Of a stretch of 64,000 nt of DNA, positions 12,857 through 22,661 are shown in pieces. A program made the position numbers and the translations under genes. Source of the DNA: Marsupella aquatica. Lineage: Eukaryota > Marchantiophyta. The notes under the pieces are model-generated. The model was given only the letters and a program-made list of their open reading frames with translations, made no database searches and was not told the origin of the DNA. The stretch spans positions 18,786,001 to 18,850,000 of the forward strand of contig OZ316893.1 in the NCBI GenBank assembly GCA_973895155.1. Reading direction: 5' to 3'. Numbering within the stretch: position 1 is the stretch's first letter; each line of letters opens with the position of its first letter.

Positions 12857-15342
12857 ATGTCGCACACGATCCTCTCCAGCTCGGCCATTCGATTCTGGAC
12901 GCAGTTCCTATCTACCGGAAGGCACTTGGCCGATTCATTGAAACACGCCAACCCGCGCCGATACGAGATCGAACGCGAATACGAGAGAGCCATCCGCCTA
13001 GCAGGACGACACCACTATGTCCTTAACTTTGACTACCCGTCTCAGAGCGAGCTTTACCGACCAGCTGAGGTATCTGGGTACTTCTTTGACGGAGACAAAT
13101 ATATCGGGTTCTGGGAAGCATTGCTTCGGCTTCCGGACGAGGTCTTCAATATCCCGGGTACAATCGACCTGCAGTGACATCACTTCGACCACATCCCTGC
13201 CCAGGTTCGGGCAGTCATTAACGGCGAGTCCAGTACCAACCGTTCGACAAGGGCGTCCGCACTCGCTTCGGAAAACTTCTACCAGCACCTACAGAGCTTC
13301 ATGGGAACTCGGCCATCAACCAACATGACCAACTCAGCCGGACCCGTACCCATACCCGTACCCGTGCCCATGCAACCTCAGCTTCAGCTTCAGCCTCAGC
13401 CGCAACCTAGCCAAACCCCACCACCTATCACCCAGCCAGCACAGGTACGCTCCGTCATCAACGCTGTGGATCTTAGCGATGACGACGAGGCTACCCCACC
13501 CTTGACCAGGCGGCCCAGAGGAACAAGCGCTCGGGGGGCCGACACTATACCGTCCCCACCCCCTGCTCTGACCCCAGGAGCGGCCCCAGCAGACAACATG
13601 GTGACCGTGGCCGCCCCGGGCCCGTTACCAACCGCAGTGGCACTCCCCAGGCCCGATCGGGAGGATGGGGAAGTATCACCTTCCCCGAGTCAGTCACGGG
13701 GAAAGAAGAGAAAGGAATCCGCCAGTGCATCCGGGTTACCGTTAGCCACGGTAGCCATAGCCAAGGTAACGATGCATCGCATGGGGGAAAACGTTCACAG
13801 CAACATCCTCCATCCCAAGCATGCGGTGTACCTGAAGACTCAGGGATTTGAGCACCTCGCCTCTCTCCCCTGGAACACTTGCAGGTACTACGGGGAGGAC
13901 ATGACAGAATTCATCAAGAATTATGACGACGTACGACTCGGCTGCGGGGAAGGAATATGTCCCTCACAGAAGAACGGCTCAAGATGATCTTCGGGTTACC
14001 CGAAGGTGACCATCGAGTCGAATCACGGGCTCCCGGGGGCAAGGGGGCCAAGTACCAATCTTCAAGTTTTCCCTCAGAGGGATCAGTAGACAACGGGTTC
14101 GTGATGAGGACCTGCCTCATGCCCGAGATAGCTGAGCGGCTGGAGTTCCAGAGGTACGCTCTCCACTTGATGGAACCCCGGGGGGAGATCTCCGCCGCCC
14201 AGGTCATCCAGGTCGAGAACTATCGACCTAGGAAGTGGGCGTCGTACTTCGCTAAGAAATTCCATGAAGAGATGGAGCGGCGAAGGAAGACGCTGTACAT
14301 TGGCGGGAAGGCGTATTTCGCTAGCCACATTGAAATCATTCTTGAGTGGTATGCCCGGTTTGATCGACGAACCCTTCCCCGCATCAACGTTACAAAACTG
14401 GTCCCAGCTAGGTGGGTTTTTCCGGCATTGGAGAGACGACCCCAACCCGAGGCCCGAAGTCCAGTGGACACGCCAGCTTCACCCACCCCACCTCCACAAA
14501 TAGCTGTAATCGTAACCGAGGAGGCGCCGGAGGGGTCGGTCGTCGCAACCGTTGATGCGACCCAACTAGCCGGGCTAAGTACAGAAGTTGGTACGGCAGA
14601 GGTCTTACCCGAACCCGGGTCTCCCAAGGACCCGCCGGTGGCAATTCCGGAGAACCGGACATCACTGCAGGAGGATACTCCGGCCCCTTCCAACGTTATG
14701 TCCCCAGGGCTGGACGTCACTGCCCCGGCCCCTGCGCGTGTTGATGTCTGCCCGTGCCCAAATCCGGACAGGCACAACTTGGACCACCCGGAACTCTTCG
14801 TACAGGGTACGTTTCTGAACGGGCTTCTGGGAGATTTCTCTCATCAAATTGCCCGGGATACCGGGGAGTTCATGGCTCGGAAGGTAGCCTGTTTCTTCAA
14901 TCAGGAGTTGGTTGCCGCCGTAAAGGCAGGGCGGGCCCAGTCGGAGGCCCTTCAGAGGATAGAGCGGTACCGGGTGGAGTCCGTGTACCTAAAGAACGAA
15001 GTGGCGGCTCAAGAGGCTGAGCTTATGCAACTACGACCCAAGGTTGCAGCCGCCGATGAGTTGTTAGCAAAGGCGTACGCTCTTACCGCCCTAGCCGAAC
15101 AGGCCAAAGCTGGGAACGAGGCCGAGATTACACGACTCCGGAACCAGATTGACAGTTTGAAGAAACAAGCTGTCACCTGGCAGAAAGACCTGGAGGAGGC
15201 CGAGGAGCGAGCCCAGCGGGACGCGATGGAGATAGCCACACTGCAGGCCGAGATGGCGCGGCTCCAAACCGAGGCCGAGAAGCAGGACCAGCTGGCGAGT
15301 AAACTGGCGAGCGACGCCCAGCAGCTGGAGGAGGCATGTTAG
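12857..15342 (+). pseudogene. Coiled-coil protein gene inside the 4.0-kb unit (frames interrupted)
   Basis: Three colinear open segments follow the TATA box: 12,857-13,177, 13,301-13,987 and 13,957-15,342. The middle one has a Pro/Gln-rich tract and a basic KKRK cluster. The third begins SLTEERLKMIFGLPEGDH and ends in a long Ala/Glu/Gln-rich coiled coil (roughly residues 310-460). The stretch from about 13,800 across the frame change near 13,950 to FGLP resembles the plant retroelement 'putative plant transposon protein' pattern (from memory, weak). The frames must be joined by a 1-nt shift near 13,950 or an intron. Coiled-coil coding may continue after the stop at 15,340-15,342 to about 15,490. 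I do not know its function; no reverse transcriptase, integrase or protease is present. Confidence 0.45.
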
Positions 15343-15604
15343 GAGGCAGCAGAGGAGACGGACGCGGCGAGGCGAGAGAACAAATCTCTGCTGGACCAGG
15401 TCCAGCTCCTCAAAGCGGACAATGACAGGCTTCGAAGACAGCGGGATGGCCGTTCCCATTCGGGCGGCTCTGGCAAGCGTGCCAGGCATTAGCGGCGGAG
15501 TAGGAATAGATTAGGATTGGCTTAGTCAGGCTCTTGGGACAGGCACCTGCCTTAGGTACGGCAGCGCTGCCCTGTTGTCCAGCCTGCGTAGATTAGGATC
15601 TTCT

Positions 15605-15610
15605 AATAAA
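15605..15610 (+). terminator. Putative poly(A) signal of the unit's transcript
   Basis: AATAAA lies about 120 bp after the end of the coiled-coil coding sequence. Together with the TATA box at 12,749 it delimits a complete Pol II-type transcription unit within the TG..CA unit. Confidence 0.4.
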
Positions 15611-16388
15611 GACACAGCCGTTTTCCGGCCTGATTGTCAGCTTAGTTAGGACCTTGGTCAGCGAATCTTTGGCGGGAGGACGCCCCGTTCCTCGGCTCTT
15701 AGTATTTAGTGCACCCCTCGGTAGAGGCAGGGGGGGGGTTTTTAGTTTCAGAGTCGGACATCCGCGGGACATGCGGGGAGTCCCGACCTCTGGGAATGAC
15801 AGAGTACCAAGGGGAGGGGGTAGGACTAAGCTTGTCGGGCGAGTGCGGAGCCGGGCTCCGTTGTAGTGTGCACCCTTGGCCTTGAACCTGTGCATTCCAG
15901 GGCTGTCGTGTCAACTAAGTGTACGCATATGTTCCCTTTGTAGTAAAAATCCTTTCCCATCATTTTTCCTTCGTGTAAATCGAGATTGTATGCATGTGTG
16001 CGCATATGTGTGTGGGTTTCTCGTATATGGGTGGCAGCGCCGGGCCGAACGCACTACCCGAGACGTGCACAGGGTGCAGTCTGCGGGTAAGTGGTTGCGA
16101 GCACGGGTTGAGGACCTGTATCATCGAATCCGGATCGAAGGCGGACAGCACGAAGGCTTAGAAGCCCTTAAGCCGGGGTCGATCCTGCTATCGACTAAGG
16201 TACGTTCTGGCGGCGGAACACAAACCATACCTAGGAGGTGTCCGTATTTAGCAGTATGCGCACTTAGCGCTAGTTTACGAGAATAAGGTGCATTACGTGC
16301 TTCCCTTCCTGCCCGAACCCTCAGATTTACGAGGGATGTGCCCGTCTAAGCTGAAGTCTGAGTTAAGGCCGAAGCCTACGACGTGACA
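15611..16388. other. Right part of the TG..CA unit, no gene seen
   Basis: Non-coding as far as I can tell. It contains a run of nine G at about 15,730. I looked here for a second copy of the 12,391-12,750 sequence, which a two-LTR element would need, and did not find one. Confidence 0.5.
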
Positions 16389-16562
16389 AGCATGCACCTC
16401 ATAGTTTGAATATGTGCCTTCACAATATTGAAGGTGACAAGTGCAATTGTTTTGTGATGCCACATACAGATGTTGTAAATGGGCAGACATTCAATGACAA
16501 TACAAAATGTTGGTACACTTTAAGGGAATTCTCGCAAATTAAATAGCCTTGTAACTTATATG

Positions 16563-16759
16563 TGTTGTAAACCCTAGTTTACCCCTTAACCATAGGGCGA
16601 GAACCCTTAACCATAGTATGAGAACTCCTAACCATAGGACCAGTATAAGGGCATTTGCCTACCATGTAACCAAGGGGATATATATATCCCCTCATCAATA
16701 GTAATGAATCTATCTTGTTGGAGTATCTTTGAGTGTTCCTTTAGTTGTCTATTACAACA
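16563..16759 (+). repeat. Copia-A 5' LTR
   Basis: 197 bp, TG..CA ends with the palindromic TGTTG/CAACA tips. It matches the 3' LTR at 22,239-22,435 base for base in my reading. A TATATATA segment near 16,678-16,687 may be the promoter. Confidence 0.95.
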
Positions 16760-16775
16760 CGTTATCAGCACGAGC
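16760..16775 (+). other. Copia-A primer-binding site
   Basis: CGTTATCAGCACGAGC directly follows the 5' LTR. Copia-B has CGTTATCAGCATGA in the same place. The sequence is not the usual initiator-Met 3'-end complement. It resembles the complement of a tRNA anticodon arm, possibly tRNA-Ile, which would mean half-tRNA priming (inference). Confidence 0.6.
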
Positions 16776-17120
16776 CAGTCTCTAAAAATCATTTTTTTTC
16801 AAGCAGATGCAATCGAGTTTTACACGAGGAGAATGCTCGTAAAGTGGCATTTTTTTTTAGAAACTGCCATAACCGTTTTTTTTTCTTGGTCTCCATTCTT
16901 TTGCCTCAGAGTTGAATTTTTTTTACAAAACACGAAATTTCACATAGAGCATCAATTCGGGACCAGCATATCGAGAGTCCAAAGGACTAATACTTTATTG
17001 GCATGATTGAAAGCTCCCTCAGCTCCATATACAAGCTTCCAACCGGTCAATTGTACAATCGAGATACTTCACTCGATTCAATCTTCACCAAAGTTCTTAA
17101 ATCAACTGACATCCCGAATA

Positions 17121-20100
17121 ATGAATACAGTCGAAAAATTATTATGGCCAGCACTTAAAGTCGACGGATCCAACTATTTGACGTGGATCACAGATGTCGA
17201 AACTTACTTTACATCACAAGACCTTGAAGACACCTTAGATACCGACATCGATGTCACGCTCAAACAAAAGGCTAAGGCAGCGTTTCTACTCAGGCAACAT
17301 CTAACCCCTCAACTAAAGAATGAGTATATGAACGAAATTAATCCAAGAAAACTATGGGATCTCCTCAAAGCCCGATTTGATCATATGAGGGAGATATGGC
17401 TCCCAGAGGCAAGAAGGGATTGGCATAACCTGCGCGTCATGGACCACACCACAATTGCCAATTACAATAGCGCACTGTGCAGAATTACATCTCAATTAGA
17501 AATGTGTGGACATCCAATAAATGACATAGATAGAATCGATAAGACACTATCGACATTCCCTGAATCTAATATCACATTAGGTACACAATATAGGAACATG
17601 CGTTTCACTAAGTACTCAGATCTGATTGCTCACTTACTTGTGGAAGAGAAGCAACAGATCGTGGCCTTGCAAAACGCCAGAAAGCGCCCAGCAGGATCAG
17701 ACCCCCCACCACATCGACCTGAAACCCACTACACCAATTATGAAGACAAACAACGAGGAAATTACCGGGGCGGACGAACTCAATTCAGAGGCGGAAGAAA
17801 CCAATTCAGGGGCGGGAGAAATCAATTCAGAGGACAAGGCAAACCTTATAACCGACCCTCCGGATCCAATAACACGTGGCGCAGAGGCACCATGAATAAT
17901 AGAGGAAGAGGACGAAGCAACCAATACGACACTGCAAACAATTCCCAGAAAATGTGTTACCGATGTGGCAAAATTGGCCACATTAGAAACGCATGTGCAG
18001 CCACAGAACAAGAGGCCCACAGATACATAAACGACAGAAATAAGTCCAGACAAAACCCCCAAGGACATTATATGGAGATAGAAGAAGAATTGATTGCCTC
18101 TCAGAGAGAAGAAACACAAGAACAGATAGAAGTACATACCTCTCTTACTGACTGGAAATACCCGACATTAGACGACCCCGATACGGGCATCATCGACAGC
18201 GGAACCTCACATACTATCTTAAAACACAGCAAGTATTTCGAGGCCATCACCCCATCATCCCGCGCTATCACCACCATAGCAGGACTTAATCATATAGAAG
18301 AAGGCAAAGGACGAGCCACATTTATACTACCAGGAGGAACTAAAATCACCGTGAAGTCAGCAATTTATGCCCCGAAAGCAACCCGAAACCTCATCAGCTT
18401 CCAGGATATCAGATCCAATAACCTCCAACTGCGCACGAATACTCAGGGCAAAACAGAGACATTACAGATCATACAAGACATACAGGGTAAGCCATCCATT
18501 AAAGAAACATTTGCATTGATCCCCCCAGGCCTATACGCAACCAGTATCCAAACATTCCATATACACCAAGAATCAGAGGATATGACATACATCTGGCACT
18601 GTCGACTGGGCCACCCGGGTACCACTATGTACAACAGGATTATAAGGGACTCCAAAGGAATCCCCAAGACAGTCAAGCCAAAGGTAAAAACAGCCTGCAT
18701 AGCGTGCTCACAAGGAAAAATGACCATACGACCATCAATACCAAAAACAATATTTTCAATACCACAGTTCCTAGAGCAGATCAATGCAGATATCTGCGGA
18801 CCTATAGACCCCCCGAGCGGCCCTTTCAAATATTTCCTGGTAATCATCGACTCATCAACTAAATGGCTGCAGATTTCATTGCTATCTACCCGCAACTTGG
18901 CATTTGCGCGGATCTTAGCACATATTCTTAAATTAAGAGCACAGTTCCCAGAGTATCCTACAAGAAGATTAAGAGTAGATGGAGCTGGCGAGTTCACATC
19001 AAGAACATTCGACGACTTTTGCTGGGCAGCGGGCATCGATACTCAATATCCAGTTCCCCACGTTCATTTTCAGAACGGTATAGCTGAGTCGGTTATTAAG
19101 AGACTTCAAATGGTGGCAAGACCACTGTTAATGAAGTCAAACTTACCCACATCAGCATGGGGACATGCCATCCTTCACGCAGCTGCACTAATCCAATATA
19201 GACCGTCAGCATATAACTCTAAGACACCATACCACCTGGCGTTCGGCATACCACCGGACCTGTCCCACCTACGCATTTTCGGATGCCAGGTAATGGTGCC
19301 TATCTTAGGACCAAAGAGAACAAAACTCGGACCCCAACGGAATGCAGGTATCTATGTTGGGTTTGACTCTACTTCGATCATTAGATACCTTGAACCGACT
19401 ACGGCAGACCTGTTCAAGGCAAGACATCAGGACTGCCATTTTTATGAAGATCAATTCCCACAGCTCACGAATACAGCATCAACACAATCCAAGGACACAA
19501 CGAAAATGCCCATAAATTGGAAAGCAGACCAAAACAGAAATGACCCCAGAACCAAGCAGGCAGACGAAGAAGTCAGAAGACTTCTCCACCTACATGAAAT
19601 GCTCGAAAAGATTCCAGACTCATTTAACGACGCTGCAAATGTCACAAGATCCCACAACTTAGCAGCTAATGCGCCATCGCGAGTACAAACCTCCTCGACA
19701 CCGGCCAATGTAACAGCCCCCAGAGCAAAGCGAGGCAGACCACCAGGGATCAAGGACTCCCAGCCTCGCCAACGTAAAACTCCAGCAGCAAACTTGGGTA
19801 CACCCGCGCTGGAACCAGCGATCACACTTAACGTGACAGCGATAAATCAAAACGACCCACTGAGTGAAGAAAACGAGGAAATGGCAATCACATACATGCA
19901 AACAGGTAACATATATAAACGACCGACAACCCAAATTGATGAACAATTTGCCTATAACGTAATACAGGAAATCACCAACGATATTCCTGATCCGCTCACT
20001 ATAAACGAGGCAAAGAAACAACCAGATTGGCCAAAGTGGCAAGCAGCAATACATACCGAGATGGACGCCCTCATCAAGCGACAAGTATTCGGACCATTTA

Positions 20101-21734
20101 AAATGGCATTACCAGGTACACATTACACCGACTCTCGATTTACATTCTTGAAAAAACGAAATGAGAAAGGCATAGTAGTAAGATATCGAGCCCGGCTAGT
20201 AGCCAAAGGCTACACACAAATCCCGGGCAGGGACTACGATTTAACATACTCACCAGTAATGGACGCTACTACATATCGCTATCTCACAGCACATTCAGTC
20301 CACCATAAACTGGTTAATAACCTTATGGACGTGGTAACCGCGTACCTTTACGGCACACTCGATACTGAGATATACATGACTGCCCCCCCGGAACTGATAG
20401 AGAGGGTCAAGCAGCACATTCAGGGGGAGACGTCCCAGAACCTGAATACAGAGATTAAAAAGGGCATCAGCCAAATAATACCTGATGGGGATACAAAGGC
20501 CCTCTTGATGCAAAGTGGAAATACACAGGCAATGCATACCAGAGGAAAGAAATTAACAACAAAACTTACAGTCCAAGTGTTACGTTCCATCAACGGACTT
20601 AAACAGAGCGGCAGAATCTGGTATCAGAAATTCCAGACAGAGATGCTCGCCCTCGGATTTACAAATAGCGGACTGGCCCCCTGCATCTTCATCAAAAAGC
20701 ATATGGACGAAGTCCTGATACTAGCACTGTACGTGGACGATGTGAACTTATTCGGGACTAAACAGATGATGAAAGACACAATACATACACTGAAAGGAGT
20801 CTTCGAGATGAAGGACCTTGGAAGACCCAACCACTGCCTAGGCCTGCAGATCGAACACTTAGAAACAGGCATATTCCTTTACCAATCGACATACACGCAG
20901 AAGATACTTCATCAATTCAACATGCAGAAATCCTACCCTGTCTCCACCCCGATGGAACTCAGATCTCTAGACCCGATCAAAGATATGTTTCGGAAGCGCC
21001 AAGAAGACGAACCCATACTGGGATCAGAAAAACCGTACCTATCAGCGGTGGGCGCCCTTATGTATCTAGCGAACCAGACGAGACCTGACATATCGTTCGC
21101 CGTCAGTCTCTTAGCGAGACACAGCGCACAGCCCACCATCAGGCATTGGAACGGCATCAAGAGGATCATGAGATACCTACAAGGGACGATCGACCTTGGA
21201 CTATTCTTTCCTAAGAATAGCCCCGATACGCTTACCGGTTACACTGATGCCGGCTACCTGTCGGACCCCCAGGACTCCAAATCACAGACTGGGTACGTGT
21301 TCTTACAGGGGACGACAGCAATATCTTGGCGAAGTTCAAAGCAAACAATGACCACAACGTCATCCAACCACTCGGAAATCATAGCGTTATACGAGGCGTG
21401 CAGAGAAGCTGTATGGCTACGAAGCATTATCAATCGTATTAGGTCCAGCACCGGTAAACCACAGATAACAGAGCCAACCACAATCTACGAAGACAATAAG
21501 GCGTGTATCGACCAGATAACCAACGGAATCCTGAAGACCGAGAGGACCAAGCATATTGACCCCAAGTATTTCTTCACGCAAGAACAACAAGGGAAAAGTA
21601 TCAATGTTGCATGGATCAAATCTCAGGACAATCGAGCAGACATGTTTACGAAACCACTACCAGCCGGATTGCACAGAGCGCACCTCGAAGGCATAGGCAT
21701 GAGCAGATTGTCCACGATCAAGCCCACCTCATAA
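17121..21734 (+). CDS. Copia-A gag-pol polyprotein, 1,537 residues
   Basis: I start at ATG 17,121 (MNTVEKLLWPALKVDGSNYL), the first Met in frame that matches copia gag starts; the frame is open upstream without an ATG. Domains in order: gag; RG-rich linker; zinc knuckle CYRCGKIGHIRNAC; protease IIDSGTSHTIL; GAG-pre-integrase HCRLGHPG with CIACSQGK; integrase core with NADICGP, RVDGAGEF and NGIAESVIKR; reverse transcriptase with LYVDDVNLFG; RNase H with TGYTDAGYLSD, NHSEIIALYEA and EDNKACIDQ. All catalytic motifs I can recognise are present. Gag and pol are fused without a frameshift. The product copies and integrates the element through cytoplasmic particles. Confidence 0.95.
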   Translation: MNTVEKLLWPALKVDGSNYLTWITDVETYFTSQDLEDTLDTDIDVTLKQKAKAAFLLRQHLTPQLKNEYMNEINPRKLWDLLKARFDHMREIWLPEARRDWHNLRVMDHTTIANYNSALCRITSQLEMCGHPINDIDRIDKTLSTFPESNITLGTQYRNMRFTKYSDLIAHLLVEEKQQIVALQNARKRPAGSDPPPHRPETHYTNYEDKQRGNYRGGRTQFRGGRNQFRGGRNQFRGQGKPYNRPSGSNNTWRRGTMNNRGRGRSNQYDTANNSQKMCYRCGKIGHIRNACAATEQEAHRYINDRNKSRQNPQGHYMEIEEELIASQREETQEQIEVHTSLTDWKYPTLDDPDTGIIDSGTSHTILKHSKYFEAITPSSRAITTIAGLNHIEEGKGRATFILPGGTKITVKSAIYAPKATRNLISFQDIRSNNLQLRTNTQGKTETLQIIQDIQGKPSIKETFALIPPGLYATSIQTFHIHQESEDMTYIWHCRLGHPGTTMYNRIIRDSKGIPKTVKPKVKTACIACSQGKMTIRPSIPKTIFSIPQFLEQINADICGPIDPPSGPFKYFLVIIDSSTKWLQISLLSTRNLAFARILAHILKLRAQFPEYPTRRLRVDGAGEFTSRTFDDFCWAAGIDTQYPVPHVHFQNGIAESVIKRLQMVARPLLMKSNLPTSAWGHAILHAAALIQYRPSAYNSKTPYHLAFGIPPDLSHLRIFGCQVMVPILGPKRTKLGPQRNAGIYVGFDSTSIIRYLEPTTADLFKARHQDCHFYEDQFPQLTNTASTQSKDTTKMPINWKADQNRNDPRTKQADEEVRRLLHLHEMLEKIPDSFNDAANVTRSHNLAANAPSRVQTSSTPANVTAPRAKRGRPPGIKDSQPRQRKTPAANLGTPALEPAITLNVTAINQNDPLSEENEEMAITYMQTGNIYKRPTTQIDEQFAYNVIQEITNDIPDPLTINEAKKQPDWPKWQAAIHTEMDALIKRQVFGPFKMALPGTHYTDSRFTFLKKRNEKGIVVRYRARLVAKGYTQIPGRDYDLTYSPVMDATTYRYLTAHSVHHKLVNNLMDVVTAYLYGTLDTEIYMTAPPELIERVKQHIQGETSQNLNTEIKKGISQIIPDGDTKALLMQSGNTQAMHTRGKKLTTKLTVQVLRSINGLKQSGRIWYQKFQTEMLALGFTNSGLAPCIFIKKHMDEVLILALYVDDVNLFGTKQMMKDTIHTLKGVFEMKDLGRPNHCLGLQIEHLETGIFLYQSTYTQKILHQFNMQKSYPVSTPMELRSLDPIKDMFRKRQEDEPILGSEKPYLSAVGALMYLANQTRPDISFAVSLLARHSAQPTIRHWNGIKRIMRYLQGTIDLGLFFPKNSPDTLTGYTDAGYLSDPQDSKSQTGYVFLQGTTAISWRSSKQTMTTTSSNHSEIIALYEACREAVWLRSIINRIRSSTGKPQITEPTTIYEDNKACIDQITNGILKTERTKHIDPKYFFTQEQQGKSINVAWIKSQDNRADMFTKPLPAGLHRAHLEGIGMSRLSTIKPTS

Positions 21735-22226
21735 CACTGAAGCTCGAAAGGATTACCCAACGACGAAGCTGTCGCCCGATGAAGCCGCCCCCAGATGCCC
21801 GACCACCACACTCGGCGAGCGCCACACCACATCCCCGACGTGAAACAACGCAAACCAACGCAAAAACGCCCGACTTGGCCTCACTAACCCAAAGCACAAC
21901 ACGAAGCGAAGCGCAATACGCAAAACGACATGAAGAACAACACGAGGCGCACACCAGGCAACGAGCTGAGGGGGAGACTAGACACCCATTAGGAACATTC
22001 ACATAACCCCACTTAGCACATACGATTAACACTAACTAAGACATGGCAAAAAGGCTTAACCAGGACATTAGATATGGGAAACCACCTATATAAGTGATGG
22101 TAGCACTCTTTCCTCGAGAAGAAAGCGGCGAGGTTTTAATGAGGCTACATCACACAGGTGGACCCCTAAACCGGATTATACCCTAGGTTCAAGAGATGTG
22201 GTTACTTTATGCTCCTCCATAAACTA
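21735..22226. other. Copia-A 3' untranslated segment
   Basis: About 490 bp between the pol stop and the polypurine tract. An open but repetitive Arg/His/Thr-rich frame overlaps it in +1; I take it as chance coding in GC-rich sequence. Confidence 0.5.
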
Positions 22227-22238
22227 ACCAAGGGGGAG
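22227..22238 (+). other. Copia-A polypurine tract
   Basis: ACCAAGGGGGAG immediately precedes the 3' LTR, the expected plus-strand priming site. Confidence 0.85.
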
Positions 22239-22435
22239 TGTTGTAAACCCTAGTTTACCCCTTAACCATAGGGCGAGAACCCTTAACCATAGTATGAGAA
22301 CTCCTAACCATAGGACCAGTATAAGGGCATTTGCCTACCATGTAACCAAGGGGATATATATATCCCCTCATCAATAGTAATGAATCTATCTTGTTGGAGT
22401 ATCTTTGAGTGTTCCTTTAGTTGTCTATTACAACA
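22239..22435 (+). repeat. Copia-A 3' LTR
   Basis: 197 bp, TGTTG..CAACA, apparently identical to the 5' LTR and followed by the second ATATG duplication copy. Confidence 0.95.
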
Positions 22436-22661
22436 ATATGCTCATAATGAGAAGTCCTGATTTAATTTAAGCAGTGTCATGTAAGTCGTGATCAAAATGA
22501 TTGCAGAGTTAAAAAAGTTCCTAGAAGGCTTAAGGGGAGTTTTTGAAGGCATGTACCCAGGAACAAGTAATGAACTTAGGGTACTTGTTGCTTAAGCATC
22601 CTCTCCTACAGAGGTCCTTCTTCTCAAAATTGGAATGTCTGCAATCTCCAAGGTATCCACA

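Larger units (their letters stand above)
12391..16388 (+). mobile_element. 4.0-kb TG..CA unit with 5-bp target duplication (solo-LTR-like), GC-rich
   Basis: The unit starts TGTGACGCCGCCGG and ends CCTACGACGTGACA. It is flanked by AGCAT at 12,386-12,390 and 16,389-16,393. TG..CA ends plus a 5-bp duplication are what integrase-mediated LTR insertions leave. I compared the two ends and see no long direct repeat, so it is not a normal two-LTR element. It may be a single very long LTR, or a non-autonomous unit. It has its own TATA box, reading frames and poly(A) signal. It is distinctly richer in GC than the AT-rich CACTA sequence around it, indicating a separate origin. Confidence 0.7.
16563..22435 (+). 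mobile_element. Copia-A: full-length Ty1/copia retrotransposon, apparently intact
   Basis: The 5,873-bp element is flanked by the target duplication ATATG (16,558-16,562 and 22,436-22,440). Its two 197-bp LTRs begin TGTTG and end CAACA, and I read them as identical. A primer-binding-like sequence follows the 5' LTR, a polypurine tract precedes the 3' LTR, and one gag-pol frame is open throughout. Order PR-INT-RT-RNase H defines copia. Identical LTRs imply recent insertion into the CACTA element. Confidence 0.96.

Noticed and set aside
13396-14777. Several minus-strand frames opposite the coiled-coil gene
   Set aside because: High GC content leaves most frames open; the plus strand has the TATA box, coiled coil and poly(A) signal.
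12391-16388. Interpretation of the 4-kb unit as a complete LTR retrotransposon or a TIR DNA transposon
   Set aside because: No matching direct repeats at the ends and no pol domains. The end similarity as an inverted repeat (TGTGACG against TGTCACG) is too short and imperfect to call a TIR.
17697-18137. Minus-strand hydrophobic frame opposite Copia-A gag
   Set aside because: Shadow of the gag RG-rich and zinc-knuckle region; the plus frame carries the real domains.
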